A stretch of DNA of 64,000 nt from Paracidovorax wautersii (GTDB lineage: Bacteria > Pseudomonadota > Gammaproteobacteria > Burkholderiales > Burkholderiaceae_C). This document shows, piece by piece, positions 1 through 9,247 of this stretch. The notes beneath the pieces were generated by a model. It saw only the letters and a program-made list of their open reading frames with translations, did not search any database and was not told the DNA's origin. Positions within the stretch are counted from its first letter, which is position 1. The number at the start of each line of letters is the position of its first letter. The translations under genes and the position numbers were made by a program. The stretch lies in assembly GCF_900113035.1 (NCBI RefSeq), contig NZ_FONX01000012.1, positions 110,805 to 174,804 on the forward strand, read 5' to 3'.

Positions 1-398
1 CGCCCCAGGTTGGCCAGCGCCGCACGCACCATGCCCTTGTAGTCCACGCCGCCGTGCTCGAAGAAGCGGGCGTCTTCGATGGCCAGCACGGCATCCGTCA
101 TCACCTTCGGGATGTCCTCGATGGGCGTGAGGTTGCGGCGCTCTTCGCCGAATTCACCCAGCAGTGCGCCCTCGCTCGAATACACCCGCAGCGGCAGCTT
201 GGGGCGGTAATCGGCCAGGTCGGAGATGTCGGGCAGGTTGGGGTAGGCCACGGCCAGCGCCACGGCCACCGTCAGCACCCCCGCCAGCACGGCGGCTGCC
301 GCCAGGCCTGCCACCCAGGTCAGGGTCCGCAGGAGAACTCTCAACCACGTGGGCCGCGAAGCAGGAGGGGTCGAGGGTTTTGTGTCGTTGGGCGGCAT
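1..398 (-). CDS. mrcA: Penicillin-binding protein 1A, N-terminal part (cut by window edge)
   Basis: Class A penicillin-binding protein: inner-membrane glycosyltransferase/transpeptidase that polymerises and cross-links peptidoglycan. Only the first ~132 codons lie in the window. Reading leftward, a short cytoplasmic N-terminus rich in Pro, Arg and Thr is followed by one membrane segment (about residues 19-41), a periplasmic linker, and the beginning of the GT51 glycosyltransferase domain with the hallmark AIEDARFFEHGGVDYKG, which contains the catalytic Glu. I start at the ATG whose complement is 396-398. An in-frame ATG at 426-428 overlaps a perfect TATAAT, so it is probably promoter rather than coding. 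Divergent from pilM, the usual mrcA-pilM arrangement in proteobacteria. Family identity is firm. The 1A assignment rests on this context. Confidence 0.88.
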   Translation of the reverse strand, partial: MPPNDTKPSTPPASRPTWLRVLLRTLTWVAGLAAAAVLAGVLTVAVALAVAYPNLPDISDLADYRPKLPLRVYSSEGALLGEFGEERRNLTPIEDIPKVMTDAVLAIEDARFFEHGGVDYKGMVRAALANLG

Positions 399-757
399 GT
401 CGCGCTTTGGGAGAAAAGAACCCGCCATTATAAAAATGCCGGCCTCGCGTGCTCTTCAGCGCTGTAAGAACGTGTTCACGATGGCCTCATGGCCTGCATG
501 CCCGGGCGGCCATCCAGCTGTGCCGCGCGGGGTATCTGCAGGCCGGCCAGCAGGCTCCTGCCCCGATATTCGGATGTGCTGGAGGTCGGGCGCCGGGGTC
601 TTATCCTGTCCTGTGCATCGTCTGCTTTTGACAACGACGAATATGTTACGTCTGAGCAAAATACTTTGCCGTCATACGCACGACTGCTAGCATGCATGTG
701 AAGTGTTAGGTTTTGTTGCGCCTATGGGTGTTTCACGAGAGGCCAATTTTGATCTCA
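399..757. other. Divergent intergenic region between mrcA and pilM
   Basis: About 360 bases without a supportable gene. It is less GC-rich than its neighbours, especially at 610-750. It contains the mrcA -10 box at the left end. A TTGACA at 628-633 and a TTGCCG (666-671)/TAGCAT (688-693) pair with 16-bp spacing are candidate pilM promoter elements. Short open frames here lack conserved features and ribosome binding sites. Confidence 0.5.
427..432 (-). promoter_or_regulatory. -10 element for mrcA
   Basis: On the minus strand this reads TATAAT, a perfect sigma-70 -10 hexamer, about 29 bases upstream of the chosen mrcA ATG. No good -35 is evident at 16-18 bp spacing (agagca is the best match), so it would be a -10-dominated promoter. 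It argues against the upstream ATG at 428 being used. Confidence 0.4.
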
Positions 758-1828
758 ATGGGGTCTTTGTTTAATCGCCAGTCGGCGCCCCTGTTGGGTA
801 TCGACATCAGCTCATCCAGCGTGAAGCTGGTGGAGCTCGGCCGTGATAAATCCGGTGCCGTCGTGCTGGAGCGCTGCGCCATCGAGCAGCTCGAGCGCGG
901 CTGGATCATCGACGGCAACATTGAAAAATTCGACGAAGTGGCCGAGGCGCTGCGCCGCCTCGTCAAAAAGAGCGGCACGCGTACCAAGAACGTGGCCCTC
1001 GCCCTGCCGCCATCCGCCGTCATCACCAAGCGCATTTCGCTGCCCGGCGGCATGTCCGAGCAGGAGCTCGAAGTGCAGGTCGAGTCGGAGGCGAACCAGT
1101 ACATCCCCTTTTCCCTGGACGAGGTGAGCCTCGATTTCTGCGTGGTCGGGCCCAGCAAGAGCATGCCCGGCGATGTCGATGTGCTCATCGCCGCCTCGCG
1201 CCGCGAGAAGGTGCAGGATCGACAGGGCCTGGCGGAGGCCGCGGGCCTCAAGCCGGTCATCGTGGACATCGAATCCCACGCATCGCGCCTGGCAGCCGGC
1301 CGGTTGATCGAATCCCTGCCCAATGGCGGAGCCGATGCGCTGGTGGCGCTCTTCGAGGTCGGCGCGCTCACCACGAGCCTGCAGGTGATCCGCAACGACG
1401 AGGTGGTCTATGACCGCGACCAAGCCTTCGGCGGCGCGCAGCTGACCCAGCTCATCGTCCGCCAGTACGGCTTCTCGCATGAAGAGGCCGAGAGCAAGAA
1501 ACGCAGCGGCGACCTGCCCGAAGACTATGCCGCCGCGGTGCTGCGCCCCTTCGTGGAAAGCATGGCGCATGAAATCAGCCGGGCGCTGCAGTTCTTCTTC
1601 ACCAGCACGCCGCACAACCGTGTCGATCACATCCTGCTGGCCGGTGGCTCCGCGCCCCTGCCGGGCCTGACCGAGGCGGTCGTCAAGACGTCCGGGTTCA
1701 CCTGCTCGACCGTCAATCCCTTCGATGGCATGGAAATCGGCAGCGGCGTCCGCGTCAAGAAGATGCTGCGCGAGGCCCCGTCGTACCTCACCTCCTGCGG
1801 TCTGGCCATGCGGAGGTTCCTGCAGTGA
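758..1828 (+). CDS. pilM: Type IV pilus inner-membrane accessory protein PilM
   Basis: 356 aa, actin/FtsA-like ATPase fold. Cytoplasmic PilM binds the N-terminal peptide of PilN and links the inner-membrane alignment complex (PilMNOP) to the pilus motors. The N-terminal phosphate-binding motif LGIDISSSSVKLVEL is near residues 11-25. A later AGGSAPLPGL segment (about residues 300-310) is typical of the actin-like second phosphate region. I use the ATG at 758 (MGSLFNRQ) rather than an in-frame start 45 bases earlier, because family members begin a few residues before the GIDIS motif; a GAGAGG lies upstream. First gene of pilMNOPQ; its stop overlaps the pilN start. Confidence 0.95.
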   Translation: MGSLFNRQSAPLLGIDISSSSVKLVELGRDKSGAVVLERCAIEQLERGWIIDGNIEKFDEVAEALRRLVKKSGTRTKNVALALPPSAVITKRISLPGGMSEQELEVQVESEANQYIPFSLDEVSLDFCVVGPSKSMPGDVDVLIAASRREKVQDRQGLAEAAGLKPVIVDIESHASRLAAGRLIESLPNGGADALVALFEVGALTTSLQVIRNDEVVYDRDQAFGGAQLTQLIVRQYGFSHEEAESKKRSGDLPEDYAAAVLRPFVESMAHEISRALQFFFTSTPHNRVDHILLAGGSAPLPGLTEAVVKTSGFTCSTVNPFDGMEIGSGVRVKKMLREAPSYLTSCGLAMRRFLQ

Positions 1829-2442
1829 TCCTGATCAATCTACTTCCCCACCGGGAGGCCGCCCGCAAGCGGCGGCGCGAGGCGTACCAGGCCACCATGG
1901 TGGCCTCTGCCTTGCTGGGCCTCGTCATCGCCGGGCTCATCTACTGGTGGTTCCAGATGATGATTTCCGACCAGCAGGATCGCAATGCGTTCCTCAAGCG
2001 CGAGATCACCGTGCTCGAAGGGCAGATCAAGGAAATCGCCACGCTCGAAGGCGAAATCACCGCGCTGCGCGCCCGCCAGAAGGCCGTGGAAGACCTGCAG
2101 TCCGACCGCAACCTGCCCGTGCATCTGCTCAACGAACTGGTCAAGCAGCTGCCCGATGGCGTCTACATCACCAGCCTCAAGCAGGAGGGCGAGATGGTGA
2201 CCATGCAGGGCATGGCGCAGTCCAACGAGCGCGTCTCGGAAATGCTGCGCAACTTCACCGACAACACGCCCTGGTTCAGCAAGCCGGAGCTGGTCGAGAT
2301 CGTGGCGGCCAATGTGGCGCTGACGCCTCGGGACCAGCGGCGCGTGGCTGCGTTCACCCTCCGTTTCCGTCTGGTGCGCAGCAGCGAAGCGCAGAAGACG
2401 GCAGCCTCAGCCCAGCCGGAAGCCGGCACGGCCAGGAAGTAA
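1825..2442 (+). CDS. pilN: Type IV pilus assembly protein PilN
   Basis: 205 aa bitopic inner-membrane protein. It begins with the conserved PilM-binding sequence INLLPHREAARKRRR (residues 3-17), then one membrane segment (about 25-46), a coiled-coil-prone region (about 50-92), and a periplasmic ferredoxin-like domain that pairs with PilO. It has the family's usual length. The GTG start overlaps the pilM stop, implying translational coupling. Confidence 0.95.
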   Translation: MILINLLPHREAARKRRREAYQATMVASALLGLVIAGLIYWWFQMMISDQQDRNAFLKREITVLEGQIKEIATLEGEITALRARQKAVEDLQSDRNLPVHLLNELVKQLPDGVYITSLKQEGEMVTMQGMAQSNERVSEMLRNFTDNTPWFSKPELVEIVAANVALTPRDQRRVAAFTLRFRLVRSSEAQKTAASAQPEAGTARK

Positions 2443-2446
2443 GCGC

Positions 2447-3121
2447 ATGGTGACCACCAAGAAGATTTCCCGCATCGACTTCGCCCGCCTGCAGGGCGAT
2501 CTGCAGCGCCAGTTCCAGAATCTGGACCCCAAGGACCCGTCCCGGTGGCCCATCGTGCCGCGGGTGCTGCTGTGCGTGGCCATCGCCGTGGGCGTCGCTG
2601 TGCTGCTGTGGTTCGTCAAGCTCAGCGACTACGAGGCCGAACTCGACGCCGAGCGCGCCACAGAGCAGACGCTGCGGGCCGACTACCAGGCCAAGCTGGT
2701 CAAGGCCGTGAATCTCGACGAGCTGAAGAAGCAGCGCGAGCAGGTGCAGCAGTACGTGATCCAGCTCGAAAAGCAGCTGCCCAGCAAGGCCGAGATGTCG
2801 GCTCTGCTGTCGGACATCAACCAGGCGGGCCTGGGCCGCAGCCTGCAGTTCGAACTGTTCCGCCCCGGGCAGGTCGTGGTGCGCGACTACTACGCCGAAT
2901 TGCCCATCGCCCTGCGCGTGACCGGCAAGTACCACGATATCGGCGCCTTCGCCGCCGACGTGGCCAACCTGTCGCGGATCGTGACCCTGAACAACCTGTC
3001 GATCACGGCGTCCAAGGATTCGTCCGTGCTGACGATGGACGCCACCGCCCGGACGTTCCGGTATCTGGATGCCGACGAGATCCAGGCCCAGCGCAACGCA
3101 GCAGCAGGGAAGAAGAAATGA
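2447..3121 (+). CDS. pilO: Type IV pilus assembly protein PilO
   Basis: 224 aa. Short cytoplasmic N-terminus, one membrane segment (about residues 37-59, RVLLCVAIAVGVAVLLWFV), then a periplasmic coiled coil (about 65-105) and a PilO core domain (the LFRPGQVVVRDYYAELPI segment is characteristic). It forms heterodimers with PilN and contacts the lipoprotein PilP. It starts four bases after pilN and its stop overlaps the pilP ATG (ATGA). Confidence 0.95.
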   Translation: MVTTKKISRIDFARLQGDLQRQFQNLDPKDPSRWPIVPRVLLCVAIAVGVAVLLWFVKLSDYEAELDAERATEQTLRADYQAKLVKAVNLDELKKQREQVQQYVIQLEKQLPSKAEMSALLSDINQAGLGRSLQFELFRPGQVVVRDYYAELPIALRVTGKYHDIGAFAADVANLSRIVTLNNLSITASKDSSVLTMDATARTFRYLDADEIQAQRNAAAGKKK

Positions 3122-3663
3122 CATCTGCTCGATGCCTGGCCGCCGTACTGCTCGCCGCCGGTTTCCTGGCCGGTTGCGGCCCTTCGGGCGAGGAGGAACT
3201 CCGCACCTGGATGCAGGAGCTGCGCGCCTCGACGCGCCCCCGTGTGGTGCCCCTCACCGAACCCAAACAGTTCATTCCGCAGAACTACGTGGGCGAGTCC
3301 GGCATGGACCCGTTCAATGTCGCCAAGCTCACCCAGGCCCTGCGGCGCGACTCCGCGCAATCCAGCGCAGGCTCCTCGCTGGTGTCGCCGGAGATGGCGC
3401 GCCGCAAGCAGCCTCTGGAGGCCTATCCGCTCGACGCCATGACCATGGTCGGCAGCCTGAACAAGGCCGGCACGCCCACGGCGCTGCTGCGGGCCGAAAA
3501 ACTGCTCTATCAGGTGCGGGTGGGTGACTACATCGGCCAGAACTACGGGAAGATCGTGAAGATCACCGAAACGGGAATACAGATCCGAGAGATCGTGCAG
3601 GATGTGAGCGGCGACTGGGTCGAGCGCATGACCACGCTGGATCTGCAAGAGGGAAAGAGGTAA
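3118..3663 (+). CDS. pilP: Type IV pilus lipoprotein PilP
   Basis: 181 aa lipoprotein. Signal peptide MTSARCLAAVLLAAGFLAGC with lipobox LAGC. A flexible linker (about residues 25-90) is followed by the compact beta domain (YQVRVGDYIGQNYGKIVKIT, about 125-145) that binds the secretin PilQ. It links the inner-membrane PilMNO complex to the outer membrane. The ATG overlaps the pilO stop; the frame stays open far upstream, but that part is out of frame with pilO and is not this gene. Confidence 0.94.
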   Translation: MTSARCLAAVLLAAGFLAGCGPSGEEELRTWMQELRASTRPRVVPLTEPKQFIPQNYVGESGMDPFNVAKLTQALRRDSAQSSAGSSLVSPEMARRKQPLEAYPLDAMTMVGSLNKAGTPTALLRAEKLLYQVRVGDYIGQNYGKIVKITETGIQIREIVQDVSGDWVERMTTLDLQEGKR

Positions 3664-3666
3664 GCA

Positions 3667-5814
3667 ATGAACTACAAAAACCGCCCATGGCTCGGGTGTC
3701 TTCGCGCGGCGACCCTGATGGCAGGTGCGGCAGTCATGACGACCTTCGCTTTCGCCAAGGGGACCATCGAATCCGTCACAGGCACCGTGCAAGGTGGCAC
3801 GGAAACGGTGCGCATCCAGCTGTCTGAACCGTTGGGCTCGGTGCCCACCGGGTTTTCCATCCAGTCGCCGGCCCGCATCGCGCTGGACTTTCCGGGCATC
3901 AGCAACGGCACGGGCCGCTCCCTCATCGACATCAACCAGGGCAACATCAAGTCGGCCAATATCGTCGAGACCGGCGATCGCGCCCGGCTGGTCCTCAATC
4001 TGAAGCAGCCGACCGCCTACCAGGCCGAGGTACAGGGTAGCACGCTGCTGGTCCGGCTCTCGCCCGTCAACGCCACGCCCAACATGACCCAGGCGGCACC
4101 CGTCGTGTTCGCCGAGGATCGCAACAGCAATACCCAGGCGCTGCGCGATCTGGACTTCCGCCGCGGCAGCGACGGCGCCGGGCGCGTCGTCGTCAGCCTG
4201 CCGAACAACCAGGTAGGTGTGGATCTGCGCCAGCAAGGCAAGTCGCTGGTGGTGGAGTTCATGCACTCGTCGCTGCCCGAAGGGCTGCGCCGCCGGCTGG
4301 ACGTGACCGACTTCGGCACGCCCGTGCAGCTCATCACCGCATCGCAGCAGGGCGACCGCGTGCGTCTGGTGATCGACCCCATCGGCGACTGGGAGCACAG
4401 CGCCTACCAGAGCGACGGCCAGTTCGTCGTGGAAGTGCGCCAGAAGAAGGTGGACCTGAGCAAGCTCACGCAGGGCCCGGGCTACAGCGGCGAGAAGCTG
4501 TCGCTGAACTTCCAGAACATCGAGGTGCGTTCGCTGCTGCAGGTGATCGCCGACTTCACCAACTTCAACATCGTCACGTCGGACACGGTCACGGGCGCTT
4601 TGACCCTGCGTCTGAAGGACGTGCCCTGGGACCAGGCGCTGCAGATCATCATGGACGCCAAGGGCCTGGGCATGCGCAAGTCGGGCACGGTGCTCTGGAT
4701 CGCGCCCAAGGACGAAATCGACGAGCGCACGCGCAAGGACTTCGAAGCCGCACAGGCCATCCGCCGGCTGGAGCCCCTGCGCACGCAGGCCTACCAGCTC
4801 AACTACGCCAAGGCGGCCGACATGGTGACCCAGCTGTCCACCAGCAACAGCACCGGCGTTGCAGGCACTGCTGGCCAAAACAACCGATTCCTGTCCGAGC
4901 GCGGCAGCGCCCTGGCCGAACCGCGCACCAACCAGCTCTTCGTGACGGACACGCCTTCCAAGCTGGAAGAAGTGCGCCTGCTGCTGCAGACGCTGGACGT
5001 GCCTGTGCGGCAGGTGATGATCGAGGCGCGCATCGTCGAGGCACGCGACTCCTTCGGCCGTTCCCTGGGCGTGCGCCTAGGCGGTGGCGATCTGCGCGCC
5101 AACCGCGGCGGCGACGGCGGCTACGGCATCGGCGGCAACAGCCGGGTGGCCGTGGGCACGGGGTATTCCAACGCCGTCAATTCGACGGGCTTCGGCTCGG
5201 CGGTGGACGTGGGGGGCAACTTCGTCAACCTGCCGGCTTCCGTGGCCGGTGTGAACAGCGTGGGCACCTTCGCTCTGTCGATCTTCAACTCGGCCGCCAA
5301 TCGCTTCCTGGCGCTGGAACTCTCCGCCATGGAGGCCGATGGCCAGGGCAAGATCGTTTCCAGCCCGCGGCTGATCACGGCCGACCAGACCAAGGCGCTG
5401 ATCGAGCAGGGTACCGAATACCCGTACTCGGTCACGGCACCCAACGGCGCCACGACCATCGCCTTCAAGAAGGCCGTCCTGAAGCTGGAAGTGGTGCCGC
5501 AGATCACCCCGGAAGGCAACATCATCCTGGACCTGGACGTGAACAAGGACAGCCGCGGCGAGAGCACCACCCAGGGCGTGGCCATCGACACCAAGCACAT
5601 CAAGACCCAGGTGCTGGTCGAGAACGGCGGCACCGTGGTGATCGGCGGTATCTTCGAAATGGAAGAGACCAACCAGGAAAACAAGATTCCGGTGCTGGGG
5701 GATGTCCCTGTCGTGGGCAACCTCTTCAAGAACCGGACGCGATCGTCCACCAAGCGGGAGATGCTGGTGTTCATCACGCCCAAGGTGATTTCCGACAAGG
5801 GACCGGTTCGGTAA
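3667..5814 (+). CDS. pilQ: Type IV pilus outer-membrane secretin PilQ
   Basis: 715 aa, the usual length. Signal peptide (about residues 1-30), two AMIN domains that bind peptidoglycan (about 34-125 and 155-255), an STN/N0 domain (about 275-345), a secretin N1-type domain (about 370-450), a Gly-rich variable insert (about 475-520), and the C-terminal secretin beta-barrel domain ending in the signature VLVENGGTVVIGGIFE followed by PVLGDVPVVGNLF. The secretin forms the outer-membrane channel through which the pilus fibre passes. Four bases after pilP; last gene of the core pil operon. Confidence 0.96.
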   Translation: MNYKNRPWLGCLRAATLMAGAAVMTTFAFAKGTIESVTGTVQGGTETVRIQLSEPLGSVPTGFSIQSPARIALDFPGISNGTGRSLIDINQGNIKSANIVETGDRARLVLNLKQPTAYQAEVQGSTLLVRLSPVNATPNMTQAAPVVFAEDRNSNTQALRDLDFRRGSDGAGRVVVSLPNNQVGVDLRQQGKSLVVEFMHSSLPEGLRRRLDVTDFGTPVQLITASQQGDRVRLVIDPIGDWEHSAYQSDGQFVVEVRQKKVDLSKLTQGPGYSGEKLSLNFQNIEVRSLLQVIADFTNFNIVTSDTVTGALTLRLKDVPWDQALQIIMDAKGLGMRKSGTVLWIAPKDEIDERTRKDFEAAQAIRRLEPLRTQAYQLNYAKAADMVTQLSTSNSTGVAGTAGQNNRFLSERGSALAEPRTNQLFVTDTPSKLEEVRLLLQTLDVPVRQVMIEARIVEARDSFGRSLGVRLGGGDLRANRGGDGGYGIGGNSRVAVGTGYSNAVNSTGFGSAVDVGGNFVNLPASVAGVNSVGTFALSIFNSAANRFLALELSAMEADGQGKIVSSPRLITADQTKALIEQGTEYPYSVTAPNGATTIAFKKAVLKLEVVPQITPEGNIILDLDVNKDSRGESTTQGVAIDTKHIKTQVLVENGGTVVIGGIFEMEETNQENKIPVLGDVPVVGNLFKNRTRSSTKREMLVFITPKVISDKGPVR

Positions 5815-5831
5815 ATAAGAGGGAAACGAGA

Positions 5832-7847
5832 ATGAAAAAGCTGATGACTGGTGCTTGGAGTCTGTTACTTGTGATCGCGCTGGCTGCTTGTGGTGGCGGC
5901 GGTGGCAATCCGGGGACTACGGGCAATGCTGGTGGGGGCAGCGGCGGTTCTGGTGGTACGGGCGGCTCGCCCTCAACGCCTACTACGCCGGCTCCCGCGC
6001 TGTCGATCAGCGTGAAGCTGGTCAATGCCTCTGGCCAGACCGTGACCAGCATCACTGCAGGCGGCGCTTTTCAGGTCAGCGCCAATGTGACGGACCAGAA
6101 TGGCGCCGTGGTCAGCAACCGTGCTGTCACCTTTGCCGTTAACAACGCAGCCGTCGCAGTGCTGCCACAGACGACGGCATTGACCGATGCATCGGGCAAT
6201 GCCAGCGTACCCATCAACGCCGCCTCGTTTGTTGCGGCGGGCGCTGCCACCGTCACGGCTTCCGCGCAATTGACATCGAGTTCCGGCACCGCCGTCACCG
6301 GTCAGGGGAGCACGGATTTCGCAGTGGCTGCAGCGGGGCTGACGCTGTCGCCGCTGTCCATCGGCAATTCCAGCCTGGATGCGGGCGGTAATACCTCGAT
6401 TGCCGTCACCGCGCTGGTGAACAACGCGCCGCTTACCGGAACTCCGGTCAATGTGGCGTTCTCCGCGTCTTGCGGCCGCATCAATGGTGGCAGTGCTTCG
6501 GGTGGTGGCGTGAGCGCCACGACCAATGGCAGCGGGGTGGCTTCGGTGAACTACACCTCCGTCAACGCGGATGGTTCTCTGTGCAGTGGCAACATCGCCA
6601 TTTCTGCTTCCAGCACGGGGGCGACCACGCGCACTGCGTCGATCAATGTCGCTGCGCCCGTCGCCAATGCGATTGCCTTCGTCAGTGCAGCACCTAGCCA
6701 GGTGTTCATCGCGGGCTCGGGGGGGACTGAGCAGGCCGTCGTGACGTTCAAGGTGTTCGCCGCATCCAGCACGCCTTTGCCCGGCGTCAATGTAGTCTTC
6801 AGCATCCAGCAGAATCCTGGTGGCGTGGGCCTGAATGCTTCCGGCTCAACGGCTAGCGTGACGGGTACTACCGATCAATCGGGCTTGGTGTCGATTTCGG
6901 TGTTCTCGGGCACGATTCCCGGGCCGGTCAAGGTGCGTGCCAGCTTGGCTTCCACGCCTACTGTTTTCGCTGAAACGCAAAACCTCACCGTGGCTTCTGG
7001 CCCACCATCCCAGCGCTTCATGAGCCTGTCGGTCAGCAGTTCCAATATCGAAGGATGGGAGTTGGATGGAACCCCCACCACGTTGACCGTCCGGATCGCC
7101 GACCGCCAAGGCAATGCCGTTGCCGATGGCACGGTCGTGAACTTCACTACGGAGGGGGGGCAAGTGGCCAACAGCTGCGCCACGACCACCGTCAACAAGA
7201 TCTCTTCGTGCTCTGTGAACTTCACCAGCCAGAATCCACGTCCGGCCGACGGCCGTGTGTCCGTGATCGCGTATCTGGACGGCACCAAGGACTACGACGA
7301 CCTGAACGGCAACAATATCTACGATCCCGGCATCGATAACCTCAAACAGTTGGGTGACGCTTACCGCGACGACAACGAGAACAACGCTTTCGATCCTGGG
7401 GAGTTCTTTGTTTCCTATGGGGGCACGCTTCCTTGTGCAGGATCGGGTGGACTGTTCCCTTCGCGGGCGGACACCTGCAGTTCGGGGTTGAAGGCGACGG
7501 TGCGCCAAGCGGCAGTGTTGCTGTTTGCTTCGTCCAAACCATTTCTTTCGAACGTATCGTCGGGCCCGTCAAGCATCAGCTTCATGCTGGGTAGCCAAGA
7601 CAATACTTTGCTGCCGATGCCTGTGGGTACGGTCATCACGGCCGTGCCTGTGGCCGATGGCTGTTCCGTGGGCGATATCGGGGGCTCTCCTGTCGTCAAT
7701 GTGATCCCCACTCCGGGCAGTCCCAATCAGGACCTGAAGACCGCGGTGGCGATCGGCTTGAAGGGCTGCGCCTCCGGGCAGGTCGTGAATGTCAAGATCG
7801 CTGCTCCTGGCGGCTTGGTGACCTCCATTCCCGTTCGCTTGAATTGA
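5832..7847 (+). CDS. Large Ig-like (Big_1-type) surface lipoprotein with calcium-loop-like motifs
   Basis: 671 aa. The lipoprotein signal ends in LAAC, then a Gly-rich spacer (GGGGGNPGTTGNAGGGSGG). Four repeats resembling bacterial Ig-like (Big_1/invasin-like) domains follow, at about residues 53-165, 168-275, 278-390 and 395-480, each with the pattern 'Asp-x-x-Gly-x-Ala-x-Val'. Near residues 488-518 are two EF-hand/dockerin-like acidic loops, DLNGNNIYDPG and DDNENNAFDPGE. The C-terminal domain is unassigned and contains cysteines. Codon use is less GC-biased than in the pil genes. It starts 17 bases after pilQ, so it is probably co-transcribed; I infer a cell-surface, possibly pilus-associated adhesive or calcium-binding function. 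No exact family is recognised. Confidence 0.75.
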   Translation: MKKLMTGAWSLLLVIALAACGGGGGNPGTTGNAGGGSGGSGGTGGSPSTPTTPAPALSISVKLVNASGQTVTSITAGGAFQVSANVTDQNGAVVSNRAVTFAVNNAAVAVLPQTTALTDASGNASVPINAASFVAAGAATVTASAQLTSSSGTAVTGQGSTDFAVAAAGLTLSPLSIGNSSLDAGGNTSIAVTALVNNAPLTGTPVNVAFSASCGRINGGSASGGGVSATTNGSGVASVNYTSVNADGSLCSGNIAISASSTGATTRTASINVAAPVANAIAFVSAAPSQVFIAGSGGTEQAVVTFKVFAASSTPLPGVNVVFSIQQNPGGVGLNASGSTASVTGTTDQSGLVSISVFSGTIPGPVKVRASLASTPTVFAETQNLTVASGPPSQRFMSLSVSSSNIEGWELDGTPTTLTVRIADRQGNAVADGTVVNFTTEGGQVANSCATTTVNKISSCSVNFTSQNPRPADGRVSVIAYLDGTKDYDDLNGNNIYDPGIDNLKQLGDAYRDDNENNAFDPGEFFVSYGGTLPCAGSGGLFPSRADTCSSGLKATVRQAAVLLFASSKPFLSNVSSGPSSISFMLGSQDNTLLPMPVGTVITAVPVADGCSVGDIGGSPVVNVIPTPGSPNQDLKTAVAIGLKGCASGQVVNVKIAAPGGLVTSIPVRLN

Positions 7848-7876
7848 GCGGTTACGCGCGCTTCAAGGACCTTGTT

Positions 7877-7914
7877 CTGCAGGTGGTATGGCTCTGATGT
7901 CCATCCACCTGCAG
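7877..7914. terminator. Strong hairpin between the Ig-like lipoprotein gene and aroB
   Basis: Perfect 10-bp inverted repeat CTGCAGGTGG (7877-7886) / CCACCTGCAG (7905-7914), with a further inner ATGG/CCAT pairing. There is no T-tract after it, so it may be a Rho-assisted terminator, an attenuator or an mRNA-stability element rather than a canonical intrinsic terminator. Confidence 0.45.
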
Positions 7915-7985
7915 TAGCCGATTGTTCGAGCAAGCAGCTGAAGTGCAGAAGCCTCTTGCCGTGAGATGCCGATAGACTCGGCGTC

Positions 7986-9194
7986 ATGACCTCTGTCACC
8001 TCTCTTCAATCGCGTGGCGTGAAATCTGCCAGCTTGTCAGCTGACTCCAGCGAGTTGATCCTTTCCTCCGATCGGGCTAGCTTGTCTTCTGCTGGCCTGG
8101 CACACGACACGGTCGCTATCGACCTCGGAGACCGCAGCTACCAGATCGCCATCGGCGCTGGCCTGCTCGATGCGCCTGACACGTTCGCTGGCCTGCCCCA
8201 GGCCAGCACTGCCGTCATCGTCACCAACGACACCGTGGCACCGCTCTATGCCGAGCGCCTGGCCAATGTGCTGCAAGGCCGGCACGCGCAAGTGCATCAG
8301 GTCGTGCTGCCGGATGGCGAAGAACACAAGCACTGGCCGGTACTGAACCTTATCTTCGACGCCCTGCTCACCCACGGCTGCGACCGCAAGACCGTGCTCT
8401 ATGCCCTGGGCGGGGGCGTGGTCGGCGACATGACCGGCTTCGCCGCGGCCTCTTACATGCGGGGCGTGCCCTTCGTGCAGGTGCCGACCACGCTGCTGGC
8501 GCAGGTGGATTCGTCGGTGGGTGGCAAGACTGCGATCAACCATCCGCTGGGCAAGAACATGATCGGCGCCTTCTACCAGCCGCAGCTGGTGGTGTGCGAT
8601 CTCTCCACGCTCGATACGCTGCCCGAGCGGGAGATGTCCGCAGGTCTCGCCGAGATCATCAAGTACGGCCCCATCGCCGACATGGCGTTCATGGACTGGC
8701 TGGAGGGCTCCATCGAGGCCTTGCGCGCACGCGAGCCCGCCGCGCTGGCCCATGCTGTGCGCCGCAGCTGCGAGATCAAGGCGCAGGTGGTGGGTCTGGA
8801 CGAGCGCGAGTCGGGCCTGCGCGCGATCCTCAACTTCGGCCACACCTTCGGCCACGCGATCGAGGCCGGCATGGGCTACGGCAACTGGCTGCATGGCGAG
8901 GGCGTGGGCGCGGGCATGGTGATGGCGGCGGAGCTGTCGCACCGGCTGGGGCTGGTGGATGCCGCCTTCGTCCAGCGGCTGCGCGCGCTCATCGCGCGGG
9001 CGGGGCTGCCGGTCCGCGGCCCGGTGATCGATGCCGACGACAACGCCGGCCGCTACCTCGCGTGGATGCGCGGCGACAAGAAATCCGAGGCCGGCGAGAT
9101 CCGCTTCGTGCTGATCGACGGCCCGGGCCGGGCGGTGATGCGGGCTGCGCCCGACGCCCTGGTGCGTGAGGTCATCGACGCCTGCTGCGCCTGA
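7986..9194 (+). CDS. aroB: 3-dehydroquinate synthase
   Basis: 402 aa. Converts DAHP to 3-dehydroquinate, the second step of the shikimate pathway, with NAD+ and a divalent metal. Clear family blocks: [19 protein letters not shown] (about residues 140-158), [19 protein letters not shown] (about 179-197), and metal ligands within [11 protein letters not shown] (about 285-295). The recognisable fold begins only near [19 protein letters not shown], so the ATG used leaves a Ser-rich N-terminal extension of about 38 residues not seen in E. coli AroB. No in-frame ATG lies closer; GTG/TTG starts are possible. The partner aroK, usual upstream neighbour in many proteobacteria, is absent here. Confidence 0.94.
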   Translation: MTSVTSLQSRGVKSASLSADSSELILSSDRASLSSAGLAHDTVAIDLGDRSYQIAIGAGLLDAPDTFAGLPQASTAVIVTNDTVAPLYAERLANVLQGRHAQVHQVVLPDGEEHKHWPVLNLIFDALLTHGCDRKTVLYALGGGVVGDMTGFAAASYMRGVPFVQVPTTLLAQVDSSVGGKTAINHPLGKNMIGAFYQPQLVVCDLSTLDTLPEREMSAGLAEIIKYGPIADMAFMDWLEGSIEALRAREPAALAHAVRRSCEIKAQVVGLDERESGLRAILNFGHTFGHAIEAGMGYGNWLHGEGVGAGMVMAAELSHRLGLVDAAFVQRLRALIARAGLPVRGPVIDADDNAGRYLAWMRGDKKSEAGEIRFVLIDGPGRAVMRAAPDALVREVIDACCA

Positions 9195-9247
9195 CCCGGG
9201 GCTGCAGCTTCTTCCCGCTCATCACCGCTCCTGCCCCGCTGTAATGC

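Noticed and set aside
2890..4878. Long antisense frame over pilOPQ
   Set aside because: Skewed composition and no recognisable motif; the sense-strand pil genes are unambiguous.
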